Of a stretch of DNA of 5,961 nt, positions 1 through 5,961 are shown piece by piece. Below the pieces are notes generated by a model. That model had not been told where the DNA came from and did not search any database. It saw only the letters and a list, made by a program, of their open reading frames with translations. Origin of the DNA: Alphaproteobacteria bacterium UBA6544 (GTDB lineage Bacteria > Pseudomonadota > Alphaproteobacteria > UBA8366); NCBI GenBank assembly GCA_002434595.1, contig DJKK01000268.1:1-5961 (forward strand). The letters are read 5' to 3'. Every line of letters begins with the position of its first letter. Position 1 is the first letter of the stretch. Made by a program: the position numbers and the translations under genes.

Positions 1-437
1 TCCAAAAACGCCGACGCCCGGTCCGCCTTCTTTATGAGGCTTTCTGCATATTTTGGCAGTTTCGGAGGTAACCCGAAACGCAGGTGTATGGACTGCGAGA
101 GGCGTTCCTCAAGATTATGATAATCGACTCCGACGGCAGCCTTGAACGGCGATATCAGATCGCCAATGACGTACTCTGGCGCATCATGTAACAACGCGGC
201 GAGCCGCCATCGCCGGTCGAGGCCCGGCTTGAGGCGGGCGGCGAGGCGCTCAACGAGGAGGGAATGTTCTGCGACTGAATACGCCCAGTCGCCCTTCGTT
301 TGCCCGTTCCATCTGGCGACGCGTGACAATCCGTGCGCAATGTCATCGATTTCGATGTCTAGCGGTGATGGATCGAGCAAATCGAGCCTGCGGCCGCTCA
401 ACATACGTTGCCAGGCACGCGGCGCGGCTTTAGCCAT
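1..437 (-). CDS. HD-domain hydrolase, YfbR-like 5'-nucleotidase/phosphohydrolase (partial, C-terminus beyond left edge)
   Basis: Reading the minus strand from the ATG at 437-435 gives 145 codons that stay open to the left edge, so only the N-terminal part is present. The protein opens with a basic, Trp-containing segment (PRAWQRMLSGRRLDLLDPSP, residues 6-25) that I recognise from alphaproteobacterial HD hydrolases. The metal-binding pattern follows: H58 in AEHS, H84-D85 in ALLHDAPEYVIGD, E88 and D93, and a late Asp, D139, in KKADRASAF. The H-D-x2-E-x4-D spacing equals that of E. coli YfbR, a 5'-deoxynucleotidase that dephosphorylates dNMPs using a divalent metal. No signal peptide or membrane segment is visible, so it is probably cytoplasmic. 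A GGAGG (plus-strand CCTCC, 443-447) lies 5 nt before the ATG and supports this start. The gene is divergent from nadX. The family call is firm, but the exact substrate is inferred; the protein may be a general HD phosphohydrolase. Confidence 0.88.
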   Translation of the reverse strand, partial: MAKAAPRAWQRMLSGRRLDLLDPSPLDIEIDDIAHGLSRVARWNGQTKGDWAYSVAEHSLLVERLAARLKPGLDRRWRLAALLHDAPEYVIGDLISPFKAAVGVDYHNLEERLSQSIHLRFGLPPKLPKYAESLIKKADRASAFL

Positions 438-476
438 TGAAGCCTCCGAACATAATGGACTCCTTTGCGACGATGG

Positions 477-485
477 ATCATATCA
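477..485 (-). promoter_or_regulatory. Candidate extended -10 promoter for the HD hydrolase gene
   Basis: On the minus strand the 92-bp divergent spacer reads TGATATGAT, an extended -10 element (TG-n-TATGAT, 5 of 6 matches to TATAAT). It would place a transcript start near 470 and a leader of about 30 nt before the ATG at 437. No good -35 hexamer is seen 16-18 bp upstream, which is tolerable for an extended -10 promoter. Nothing equally good was found on the plus strand for nadX. This is pattern matching only. Confidence 0.3.
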
Positions 486-518
486 GGTGGGCGCCACAAT
501 AGCGTATTTGAGCGGTAC

Positions 519-523
519 GGAGG
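519..523 (+). promoter_or_regulatory. Ribosome binding site that decides the nadX start
   Basis: GGAGG at 519-523 directly abuts the ATG at 524-526, leaving no spacer. The in-frame ATG at 530-532 lies 6 nt downstream, the usual distance. The second ATG is therefore the better start, and the longer reading would add only Met-Lys. Confidence 0.7.
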
Positions 524-529
524 ATGAAA

Positions 530-1351
530 ATGGGAACTGATAGAGAAAAGCGTGTTGGCATCGGTGGATTCGGGGCGATCGGCATGGCGGTGGGCCGGGC
601 GCTGGACGCTGGAGAACTCCCGGGACTTCAGCTCGCCTGCGTTTCGGCAAATGATAAGGTAGCTGCGGCCGAGCGCATGGTGGATTATAAGTTACCTGTG
701 CCCGTAACCGGACTCGCGGAGTTGTCCGAGCACGCCGATGTGGTGATTGAGTGCGCCCCTGGAGCGGTCTTTCGAGACGTCGCTGAGGCAGCAGTGGAAC
801 AAGGGCGGATATTCATGCCGCTTTCCTGCGGGCAGCTTTTGGATCATATGGACCTCATTGAGCGCGCCCAGGCGACGGGTGCGCGGATCGTCGTGCCAAC
901 CGGCGCCTTGCTTGGTCTCGATGCCGTGCGGGGTGCCGCTGAGGGCGAAATCGAATCTGTAACTATGGTTACGAGGAAACCACCGGGAGGTCTCGAAGGT
1001 GCGCCGCATCTGGTCGAGAACGATATCGAGGTCTCGAACTTGGCTGAACCATTGATGGTATTCGACGGAACGGCGAGGGCCGCTGTGAAAGGATTCCCCG
1101 CTAACGTCAATGTGGCGGTTGCCCTGAGTCTGGCAGGTATTGGGCCGGATCGCACGACAATTCAAGTATGGGCTGATCCCGGTGTTACCCGAAATACGCA
1201 CACAATCAAGGTAGAAGCCGACTCGGTTCGGTTCGAGATGACGATCGAAAACGTGCCTTCACTGGAAAACCCACGCACGGGCGCCTTAACACCGCTCAGC
1301 ACGATTGCGGCGCTACGCGGCCTCGTCCAGCCGTTGAAAGTCGGAACGTAG
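530..1351 (+). CDS. nadX: L-aspartate dehydrogenase, NAD(P)-dependent (NadX/DUF108 family)
   Basis: This 273-residue protein matches the L-aspartate dehydrogenase family, which oxidises L-aspartate to iminoaspartate with NAD(P)+. Iminoaspartate either feeds quinolinate synthase (NadA) or hydrolyses to oxaloacetate and ammonia. The N-terminal Rossmann fold shows GGFGAIG (residues 12-18, a GxGxxG nucleotide loop). Family signatures follow: VVIECAP (71-77), VPTGALLGLDA (122-132), TRKPP (148-152), FPANVNVAVALSLAGIG (189-205) and ENPRTGALTPLSTIAALR (246-263). H224 in NTHTI lies about 50 residues from the C-terminus, where the family's proposed catalytic His falls. Length is normal for bacterial members. 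It is probably cytoplasmic, with no signal peptide. The start was chosen by the GGAGG 6 nt upstream. Its stop is 6 bp from the convergent hydratase stop, with no evident terminator between. No nadA, nadB or nadC is in view, so a biosynthetic or a catabolic role are both possible. Confidence 0.9.
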   Translation: MGTDREKRVGIGGFGAIGMAVGRALDAGELPGLQLACVSANDKVAAAERMVDYKLPVPVTGLAELSEHADVVIECAPGAVFRDVAEAAVEQGRIFMPLSCGQLLDHMDLIERAQATGARIVVPTGALLGLDAVRGAAEGEIESVTMVTRKPPGGLEGAPHLVENDIEVSNLAEPLMVFDGTARAAVKGFPANVNVAVALSLAGIGPDRTTIQVWADPGVTRNTHTIKVEADSVRFEMTIENVPSLENPRTGALTPLSTIAALRGLVQPLKVGT

Positions 1352-1357
1352 GGAGGC

Positions 1358-2152
1358 CTAGCGACCTTTGAAGTTCGCTTTTCGCTTCTCGTTGTAGGCG
1401 AGAATACCTTCAACGCGGTCTTCCGTTGTGACCATTCGGTTGTAGGCTTCCAGTTCAAACATGTAACCGCTCTTGAGGTCGATGTTCTGGGACATATTCA
1501 ACGACTTCTTAGCCTGGCGGATCGATATTGGCGCGTTATCGCAGATACGTTGTGCGGTCGCGAGCGCTTCATCTAAAAGATTTTCGCCATCACATAACTT
1601 GTTAACGATGCCATATTCGTAGGCTTCTTCCGCGGAAATCGGCGTCCCTGTCAGGATAATTTCCTTTGCCCGACGCAAGCCGACTGCACGCGGCAGATTC
1701 TGCGTTCCGCAGGCGCCGGGCATTATACCGAGTGTCACTTCGGTGAGTGCGAAACGAGCGTTATTTGCGGCGTACACGAAATCGCAACCGAGGGTCATCT
1801 CAAAACCGCCCGCATAGGCCGCTCCGTTGATGGCGGCGATGATCGGGACAGGACAGTCCATTTCCGCCATGATCATCTGTTCGAACAGCGCGTGTTGCGC
1901 CATCCATTGCGCATCGCTCATACCATTGCGTTCCTTGAGGTCCGCTCCCGCGCAAAATATACGGTCGCCAGAGCCGGTGAGCACTGCGCAGCGAATGTCT
2001 TCCTGATCGCAGTAGAGGCCGCTCCACAGGTCGCGCAATTCCTCGCCCATTAGCGTGTTCATTGAATTGCCGGCTTTCGGCCGATTAAGCGTCACCACCA
2101 GAAGGTGGTCACCCTTACGTTCGAGGAGGATTGTCTCATAATTGTTACGCAT
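1358..2152 (-). CDS. Enoyl-CoA hydratase/isomerase (crotonase superfamily)
   Basis: This 264-residue crotonase-fold protein would add water to (or isomerise) a 2-enoyl-CoA in the cytoplasm. The oxyanion-hole segments are visible as FCAGADLKE (66-74) and INGAAYAGGFEM (108-119). Both acid/base glutamates of classical hydratases are present at the right spacing: E118 in GGFEM and E138 in LTEVTLGIMPGACGTQ, equivalent to rat mitochondrial E144 and E164. That favours true hydratase activity over a degenerate family member. One small deviation is PGACG where PGAGG is usual. The ATG lies 2 bp after the CoA-transferase stop, and GGAAAG (plus 2161-2166, inside the upstream gene's end) serves as ribosome binding site, so the two genes are very probably co-transcribed and translationally coupled. 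Substrate is unknown. The pairing recalls CaiD with CaiB, but the sequence does not establish carnitine metabolism. Confidence 0.92.
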   Translation of the reverse strand: MRNNYETILLERKGDHLLVVTLNRPKAGNSMNTLMGEELRDLWSGLYCDQEDIRCAVLTGSGDRIFCAGADLKERNGMSDAQWMAQHALFEQMIMAEMDCPVPIIAAINGAAYAGGFEMTLGCDFVYAANNARFALTEVTLGIMPGACGTQNLPRAVGLRRAKEIILTGTPISAEEAYEYGIVNKLCDGENLLDEALATAQRICDNAPISIRQAKKSLNMSQNIDLKSGYMFELEAYNRMVTTEDRVEGILAYNEKRKANFKGR

Positions 2153-2154
2153 GA

Positions 2155-3300
2155 TTAGTTCTTTCCGAAGATGTCGTCGTTGTCTTGACCGAGCGCCGGT
2201 GGCGCCGTGCGATAAGGGGGCCGTTCGCCGTCGAATTTCATTGGCAGTCCGACGAGACGCATATCATCAATAGCTGGATCCTGTTGTACAATCCCGAGAG
2301 CTTCCGTCTGAGGATGGCCAAGGACCTCACCCATGTGAAGGATCGGCGCATTCGGGATGCCGCCTGCTTCAAGCTGTTCTTGCCAGTGCGCCCGGTTTTT
2401 TGTTCGCATCACTTCGGTTATGGCGTTGTTTATGGCGTCTCGATTTTGAACGCGGTCAGGGTTTGTCGCGAAACGCGGATCTTTGGGCCATTCTGGGTGG
2501 CCGAGGACCTTTGACAGTCGGACAAATAAAGAGTCTCCACCGGCGGCGACAACCAGATAACCGTCGTTACACTCATAGGCCTGATAGGGCACAATGGCGT
2601 TCATGCCGGAACCGGCCGCTTTCGGGATGTCACCGGAGGCATCGAAAGCCGCCGCGTGATATGTCATCCAGGCGATCGCGGTCTCGTAGAGGGAAGCGTC
2701 TATTGTGCAGCCCGTACCCGATGCATCGCGTTGCCGTATGGCAGCCATGATACCCATGGCCGTCCACATTCCAGTACCCATATCGACAATTGACGTCCCG
2801 ACACGGACTGGGGGGCGGTCGCCACCTTCTCCGGTCACGCTCATCAAGCCGGCCGAGGCCTGCATTAAAGGATCGTAGCCGCGGCGCTCCTTGTATGGTC
2901 CCGCATCACCGAATGCACCGATATTACAGTAGATAATCTTCTCATTTACGCACCGGATCTCTGCCGCCGAAATGCCGAGTTCAACGACGAGGCCGGGCCT
3001 GAAGTTTTGTAATACGACGTCGCCGGTCTCGATGATAAGTGACTTTAGCCGGTCGACTTCTTGCTTGTTCTTGAAGTCGACTGTTACACCGCGCTTGTCG
3101 CGGTTCAACGCTTGAAAGTAGGCTGCGGCGCCATGCCAAAATGGCGGGCCCCAATGACGCGCATCGTCTCCTACGTCCGGGCGTTCGACCTTTATGACTT
3201 CCGCTCCGAACTGCGCCAGTATCCAGGCGCCATAGGGACCGGCGACACTGCTGCCTATTTCGAAGACGCGTATGCCGTCTAGGGCGGGTTTCTGTGACAC
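2155..3300 (-). CDS. Class III CoA-transferase (CaiB/BaiF family)
   Basis: This 381-residue protein belongs to the family III CoA-transferases, which move CoA between carboxylates through an aspartyl-CoA mixed-anhydride mechanism and act as interlocked dimers in the cytoplasm. The N-terminal signature LDGIRVFEIGSSVAGPYGAW (7-26) and FGAEVIKVERP (31-41) are clear, followed by NRDKRGVTVDF (66-76), QNFRPG (98-103) and RGYDPLMQASAGLMSVTGE (140-158). The catalytic Asp is D173 in GTSIVDMGTG, equivalent to Asp169 of formyl-CoA transferase. The usual SxSGFG stretch is altered to CNIGAFG (125-131). Length is near the family norm of about 400. It starts with GTG, supported by GGAG (plus CTCC, 3307-3310) 6 nt upstream; no in-frame ATG fits nearby. 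It is the first gene of a two-gene unit with the hydratase. Donor and acceptor acids cannot be predicted; calling it Frc or CaiB would overreach. Confidence 0.92.
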   Translation of the reverse strand: MSQKPALDGIRVFEIGSSVAGPYGAWILAQFGAEVIKVERPDVGDDARHWGPPFWHGAAAYFQALNRDKRGVTVDFKNKQEVDRLKSLIIETGDVVLQNFRPGLVVELGISAAEIRCVNEKIIYCNIGAFGDAGPYKERRGYDPLMQASAGLMSVTGEGGDRPPVRVGTSIVDMGTGMWTAMGIMAAIRQRDASGTGCTIDASLYETAIAWMTYHAAAFDASGDIPKAAGSGMNAIVPYQAYECNDGYLVVAAGGDSLFVRLSKVLGHPEWPKDPRFATNPDRVQNRDAINNAITEVMRTKNRAHWQEQLEAGGIPNAPILHMGEVLGHPQTEALGIVQQDPAIDDMRLVGLPMKFDGERPPYRTAPPALGQDNDDIFGKN

Positions 3301-3306
3301 GGTTCG

Positions 3307-3310
3307 CTCC
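3307..3310 (-). promoter_or_regulatory. Ribosome binding site supporting the GTG start of the CoA-transferase
   Basis: The minus strand reads GGAG followed by 6 nt and then GTG at 3300-3298. The protein N-terminus that follows (SQKPALDGIRVFEIGSS) aligns with the usual start of the family, so the GTG is preferred to any later codon. The same GG is part of a CGGACGG segment that can pair with an upstream hairpin loop. Confidence 0.6.
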
Positions 3311-3340
3311 GTCCGGCTACCTCACACAAATGCCGATAGG

Positions 3341-3368
3341 CAAATAGGCGGCGGCCACGGACGGTCAA
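3341..3368 (-). promoter_or_regulatory. Weak candidate sigma70-type promoter for the CoA-transferase/hydratase unit
   Basis: On the minus strand TTGACC (3368-3363, 5 of 6 matches to TTGACA) is followed after 16 bp by TATTTG (3346-3341, only 3 of 6 matches to TATAAT). It would give a leader of about 30 nt before the GTG start. It overlaps the GC-rich hairpin of the same spacer. The alternative is read-through from the cyclase gene 100 bp upstream. Support is weak. Confidence 0.25.
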
Positions 3369-3377
3369 CGCCGCCGC
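3348..3377 (-). terminator. GC-rich hairpin after the cyclase gene; possible weak terminator or leader structure
   Basis: GCGGCGGC (3348-3355) and GCCGCCGC (3370-3377) form a perfect 8-bp stem with a 14-nt loop, 24 nt past the cyclase stop codon. No proper T-run follows on the minus strand (CCTATTTGCC), so intrinsic termination would be inefficient. A second small inverted repeat, TGCC-gata-GGCA, lies at 3331-3342. The structure may end cyclase transcripts, or act in the leader of the downstream CoA-transferase. Confidence 0.35.
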
Positions 3378-3400
3378 GAAGATGCGTCTGAAGTAATAAG

Positions 3401-5961
3401 CTACTTGCTGGTAGCGACGAAGACGCCGTCCCAATCCGGCCCCGGTGGGTTCTCTTTGTAGTCCTCGATCCGCTCGTCGTAGAGATCATAGAGAACATCC
3501 GGATTGCCCGGAATTTCGCGGCACGCCCCGCACAAGGACTTGGCTGTCGTGAAGTCCTGACTGCGGTAAGCGGTAAGCATCTTATTGTGCGTCTCAACAA
3601 GGTTCTGAAAGTCGCCTTCCTCGCGCATCTCGGGGCCTCCCAAAAGCCCGAAAATCGTGACTGCTTCCGTCTTACCCTTCACCGCAATTTGGTCGAGTTC
3701 GATCATGGCAAACTGATCGCCCACCTGGTTATAGGTGACTTCCCCGATAACCACGCCGACGCCATAGTTTTTGGATTGACCTTCAAGGCGGGCCGCCAGG
3801 TTCACGGCATCCCCGAGAACCGAATAGTCGAAGCGTTGTTCCGATCCCATATTGCCGACCACGCAATCGCCTGTATTAATGCCGATACCAATGTTGAGTG
3901 GCAGGAACTCGATACCTTCTTCCTCCGCTTCAATTTTCCGTTCGGCATTCAAAGCAACAAGCGATTCGAACATGGCGAGCGAAGATTCGCAGGCGTGGAA
4001 GGCCTGTTCAGGGTCGTCGAGCGGCGCGTTCCAGAACGCCATAATGCAGTCGCCCATGTATTTGTCGATCGTGCCCTCGCGGTCGAGGATCTCTTTCGTC
4101 AAAGGCGTCAGTAGGCGGTTAATCAGGACGGTGAGGCCCTGTGGATTTGATTTGAATTGTTCCGAGATCGTGGTGAAACCACGGACGTCACAGAACAGCA
4201 ACGTCATTTCTTTTGTTTCGCCACCGAGCTTAAGCTGGTCAGGATTCTCCGCCAGCTGTTCGACGAGGGCAGGTGATAGGTAATGCGCGAAGGCGCCTCG
4301 AACTTGACGTTTCTCCGCCGCTTCACGGGCGTAATTTGAGAACGTGAGAATGGCGTAAATAGCGATTGTCACCGCTCCAGGATACGTCACATCCAGCAGA
4401 ATTTTCTCCTCGGTATAGAGGTACCAAGTGATGCCGACGAGGCCCGCGAACGCCACGACCAAACCGGCAAGGGTAAATATCGGGCCAACCCGTGGAATCA
4501 GGATTATCATGGCGAGACCGGCGATGATTATCAGCGCCAATTCAGCCGAGTTCATGATGTTAGGGTAACGCAGGAAGAATGATTTAAACGGCGTTTCCGC
4601 GATTTGTACTTTTTCCGCGTCCTTCATTTCTTTTGCGATTGGTGCAGCAATCGTCTGATATTTTTTCTGACGATTTTGAAGCTCCGCTTGTGCCGCGCGA
4701 AAACTCTGTACGAGTTGCGGGGGTATGGGCTGTTTCTGTTTTTGTAGGGCCTGGACCTGTCTTGCGAGCGGTGTGTAAGCGGCGGCGGCAGCTTTGTAAG
4801 CGTCTTCCGCAGCTCCTGCCTTTTCTTTCACGTCGGGGGGCAGGTTTTCGATGACCGCCTTCTTTGCCTCGGAAAGCTTCGTCTGATACGCCTTCTGCGC
4901 CGCGAAGATATTCTCCAATATATTCGCGTGGATTTCGACTCCAGGCAGGCGCCCGTCAATCGGTGTACTCCGGATATCCTTGAGGCCTGCCGCAGAAGTG
5001 CCGACGATCAGCAGATGGTTCTTTATTTTATCCGGATCAACGGTGCCATTGATGATGTCAGACGCGGAGATGTAGAGACGGCCCTCATTCGTTGGCGAGT
5101 CAAGCGTATCGGGTTCGCTGAAGTGGACCCAGATCTGACCGCGTTTGTCAGTGGGAATTTCGAATTTCTCACGTCCTTGAAGAACAACCGAAACCATGCC
5201 GGCTTCGTTTGACTTTGTGGCGATTGTACGTGCCCTGTTGGCAACACGGAGCATTTCTAGGGTGAGCGCTGGATATACCTTGTTCTTGACGCGATAGACC
5301 AGCGGGACGCGGCGGACGACGCCATCATATTCATCTGCGACTGAGAACAAGCCATTGCCGCTTGCGGCCGCTTCCAACTCTGGGACGTTCCCGAGAAGGT
5401 TTTTATACGTCCAAAGCCAACCCTTGAGCGGAGGGCCGATATGCGCCTTTACGAGAGTAGGTGTTTTGGCTGATACCTTGCCTTCAGGTAGGTCGCCGGG
5501 GATGCCGACCTGTCCCAAGACGACGCGCGAGCGCTTCAGCACTTTCGCCATTTGTGCCTCATTACTCGGCATGCTTTCCAATGACCTGCGCGTGGCCTCG
5601 TCGAGACCGGTCAGTGCGGATGCGACCAACGCAGGCGACATGCGGTCCTGCTCGGCAAAGACAACGTCGAAACCGACGACAGCGGCGCCCAGCTTGTGCG
5701 TTTGGTCAAGCATTTTAGCGATGGTCGTTCGGGGCCAGGGCCATTGCCCGACTTCCGCGAGGCTCTTTTCGTCGATATCGATAATGCCCACTCTATATTC
5801 GCCGGTTGGGCGAGGCGAAAGACGTTGGTACAGGTCGAACGTCTTAACGCGGAGGATCTCGACCATCGGCGGATCAAAAATCCGGACGCCCAGTCCCATG
5901 ATCAGGATAGCAACGCATATCAAGGTGGTCAGCGGGAGGTTCTTCAACCAGCCGCCAGAAG
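3401..5961 (-). CDS. Membrane-bound CHASE2-sensor class III adenylate/guanylate cyclase (start at or beyond right edge)
   Basis: Residues are numbered from the TTG at 5947. A first membrane helix (about 5-24) leads to a periplasmic CHASE2 sensor (about 26-350) marked by VGIIDIDEKSL (53-63), GQWPWPR (67-73), VGFDVVFAEQD (91-101), DGVVRRVPL (208-216) and LPGVEIHANILENI (334-347). A helical insertion (about 351-450) follows, then three membrane helices (about 468-486, 488-510, 514-537) and a cytoplasmic cyclase domain (about 578-768). Catalytic residues are complete: metal-binding D587 (FCDVRGFT) and D633 (MGD), purine-binding K629, S709 at the adenine-selecting position, N716 and R720 (NLAAR), and a triphosphate-binding Lys in VKGK (756-759). 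One chain has all of them, so a homodimer making cAMP from ATP is expected. A conserved-looking tail ends in PPGPDWDGVFVATSK. The frame is open to the window edge, so the true start is probably upstream. The sensed signal is unknown. Confidence 0.93.
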   Translation of the reverse strand, partial: SGGWLKNLPLTTLICVAILIMGLGVRIFDPPMVEILRVKTFDLYQRLSPRPTGEYRVGIIDIDEKSLAEVGQWPWPRTTIAKMLDQTHKLGAAVVGFDVVFAEQDRMSPALVASALTGLDEATRRSLESMPSNEAQMAKVLKRSRVVLGQVGIPGDLPEGKVSAKTPTLVKAHIGPPLKGWLWTYKNLLGNVPELEAAASGNGLFSVADEYDGVVRRVPLVYRVKNKVYPALTLEMLRVANRARTIATKSNEAGMVSVVLQGREKFEIPTDKRGQIWVHFSEPDTLDSPTNEGRLYISASDIINGTVDPDKIKNHLLIVGTSAAGLKDIRSTPIDGRLPGVEIHANILENIFAAQKAYQTKLSEAKKAVIENLPPDVKEKAGAAEDAYKAAAAAYTPLARQVQALQKQKQPIPPQLVQSFRAAQAELQNRQKKYQTIAAPIAKEMKDAEKVQIAETPFKSFFLRYPNIMNSAELALIIIAGLAMIILIPRVGPIFTLAGLVVAFAGLVGITWYLYTEEKILLDVTYPGAVTIAIYAILTFSNYAREAAEKRQVRGAFAHYLSPALVEQLAENPDQLKLGGETKEMTLLFCDVRGFTTISEQFKSNPQGLTVLINRLLTPLTKEILDREGTIDKYMGDCIMAFWNAPLDDPEQAFHACESSLAMFESLVALNAERKIEAEEEGIEFLPLNIGIGINTGDCVVGNMGSEQRFDYSVLGDAVNLAARLEGQSKNYGVGVVIGEVTYNQVGDQFAMIELDQIAVKGKTEAVTIFGLLGGPEMREEGDFQNLVETHNKMLTAYRSQDFTTAKSLCGACREIPGNPDVLYDLYDERIEDYKENPPGPDWDGVFVATSK

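Noticed and set aside
524..526. ATG at 524 as the nadX start
   Set aside because: It directly abuts the GGAGG with no spacer, while the ATG at 530 has a 6-nt spacer.
142..540. Plus-strand open frame of 132 codons over the left region
   Set aside because: It lies antisense to the HD hydrolase, whose catalytic motifs are clear, has an Arg/Ser-rich composition typical of a shadow frame, and runs into the start of nadX.
692..1201. Minus-strand open frame of 169 codons inside nadX
   Set aside because: The opposite strand encodes the conserved NadX signatures throughout; this frame shows no recognisable domain and no good ribosome binding site was noted.
1352..1357. Bidirectional terminator between nadX and the hydratase gene
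   Set aside because: Only 6 bp separate the stops, and no stable inverted repeat with a T-run was seen across the junction.
2185..2750. Two overlapping plus-strand open frames within the CoA-transferase
   Set aside because: Both are antisense to a continuous, well-conserved CoA-transferase and have no recognisable motif.
3587..4114. Plus-strand open frame of 175 codons opposite the cyclase domain
   Set aside because: It is the mirror of a conserved catalytic domain; its His/Arg-rich text is what antisense of such a domain commonly gives.
5945..5947. TTG at 5947 as the true start of the cyclase
   Set aside because: The frame continues open (Ser-Gly-Gly-Trp) to the window end, no ribosome binding site precedes the TTG at a normal distance, and an ATG just outside the window is more likely. 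It is used only for numbering.
1..5961. Mobile element, CRISPR array, tRNA or toxin-antitoxin pair
   Set aside because: No repeated units with spacers, no transposase or integrase motifs, no tRNA-like cloverleaf and no pair of small overlapping genes were found.

Overview
The window looks like ordinary chromosomal DNA of a free-living Gram-negative bacterium, most likely an alphaproteobacterium. This is judged from the type of HD hydrolase, the CHASE2-cyclase architecture and its conserved C-terminal tail, and a moderately high GC content. The genus cannot be told from the sequence. Five protein genes fill almost all of it. Two of them (both edges) run to or past the window ends. I see no tRNA, rRNA, CRISPR array, insertion sequence or phage gene.

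Layout. Positions 1-437 (minus) hold the N-terminal 145 codons of an HD-domain, YfbR-like nucleotidase/phosphohydrolase. A 92-bp divergent spacer (438-529) separates it from nadX (530-1351, plus), an L-aspartate dehydrogenase. nadX converges, with 6 bp between stop codons, on a two-gene minus-strand unit: a class III (CaiB/BaiF) CoA-transferase (2155-3300, GTG start) followed after 2 bp by an enoyl-CoA hydratase/isomerase (1358-2152). Upstream of that unit lies a 100-bp spacer with a GC-rich hairpin. Then comes a large membrane-bound class III nucleotide cyclase with a periplasmic CHASE2 sensor (3401 to the right edge, minus).

How the genes may work together. The CoA-transferase and hydratase form a convincing pair. 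The first would move CoA onto a carboxylic acid, and the second would hydrate (or isomerise) the resulting unsaturated acyl-CoA, the same logic as CaiB/CaiD in carnitine metabolism. The substrate cannot be read from the sequence. NadX oxidises aspartate to iminoaspartate, either for NAD synthesis or for aspartate catabolism; no nadA or nadC is visible here. The cyclase is probably an independent signalling gene making cAMP in response to an unknown periplasmic cue.

The most distinctive points are a helical, Gln/Ala/Lys-rich insertion of about 100 residues between the CHASE2 domain and the membrane segments of the cyclase, and a leader hairpin whose loop is complementary to the region abutting the CoA-transferase ribosome binding site. 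I found no clear evidence of a wholly new system in this window.
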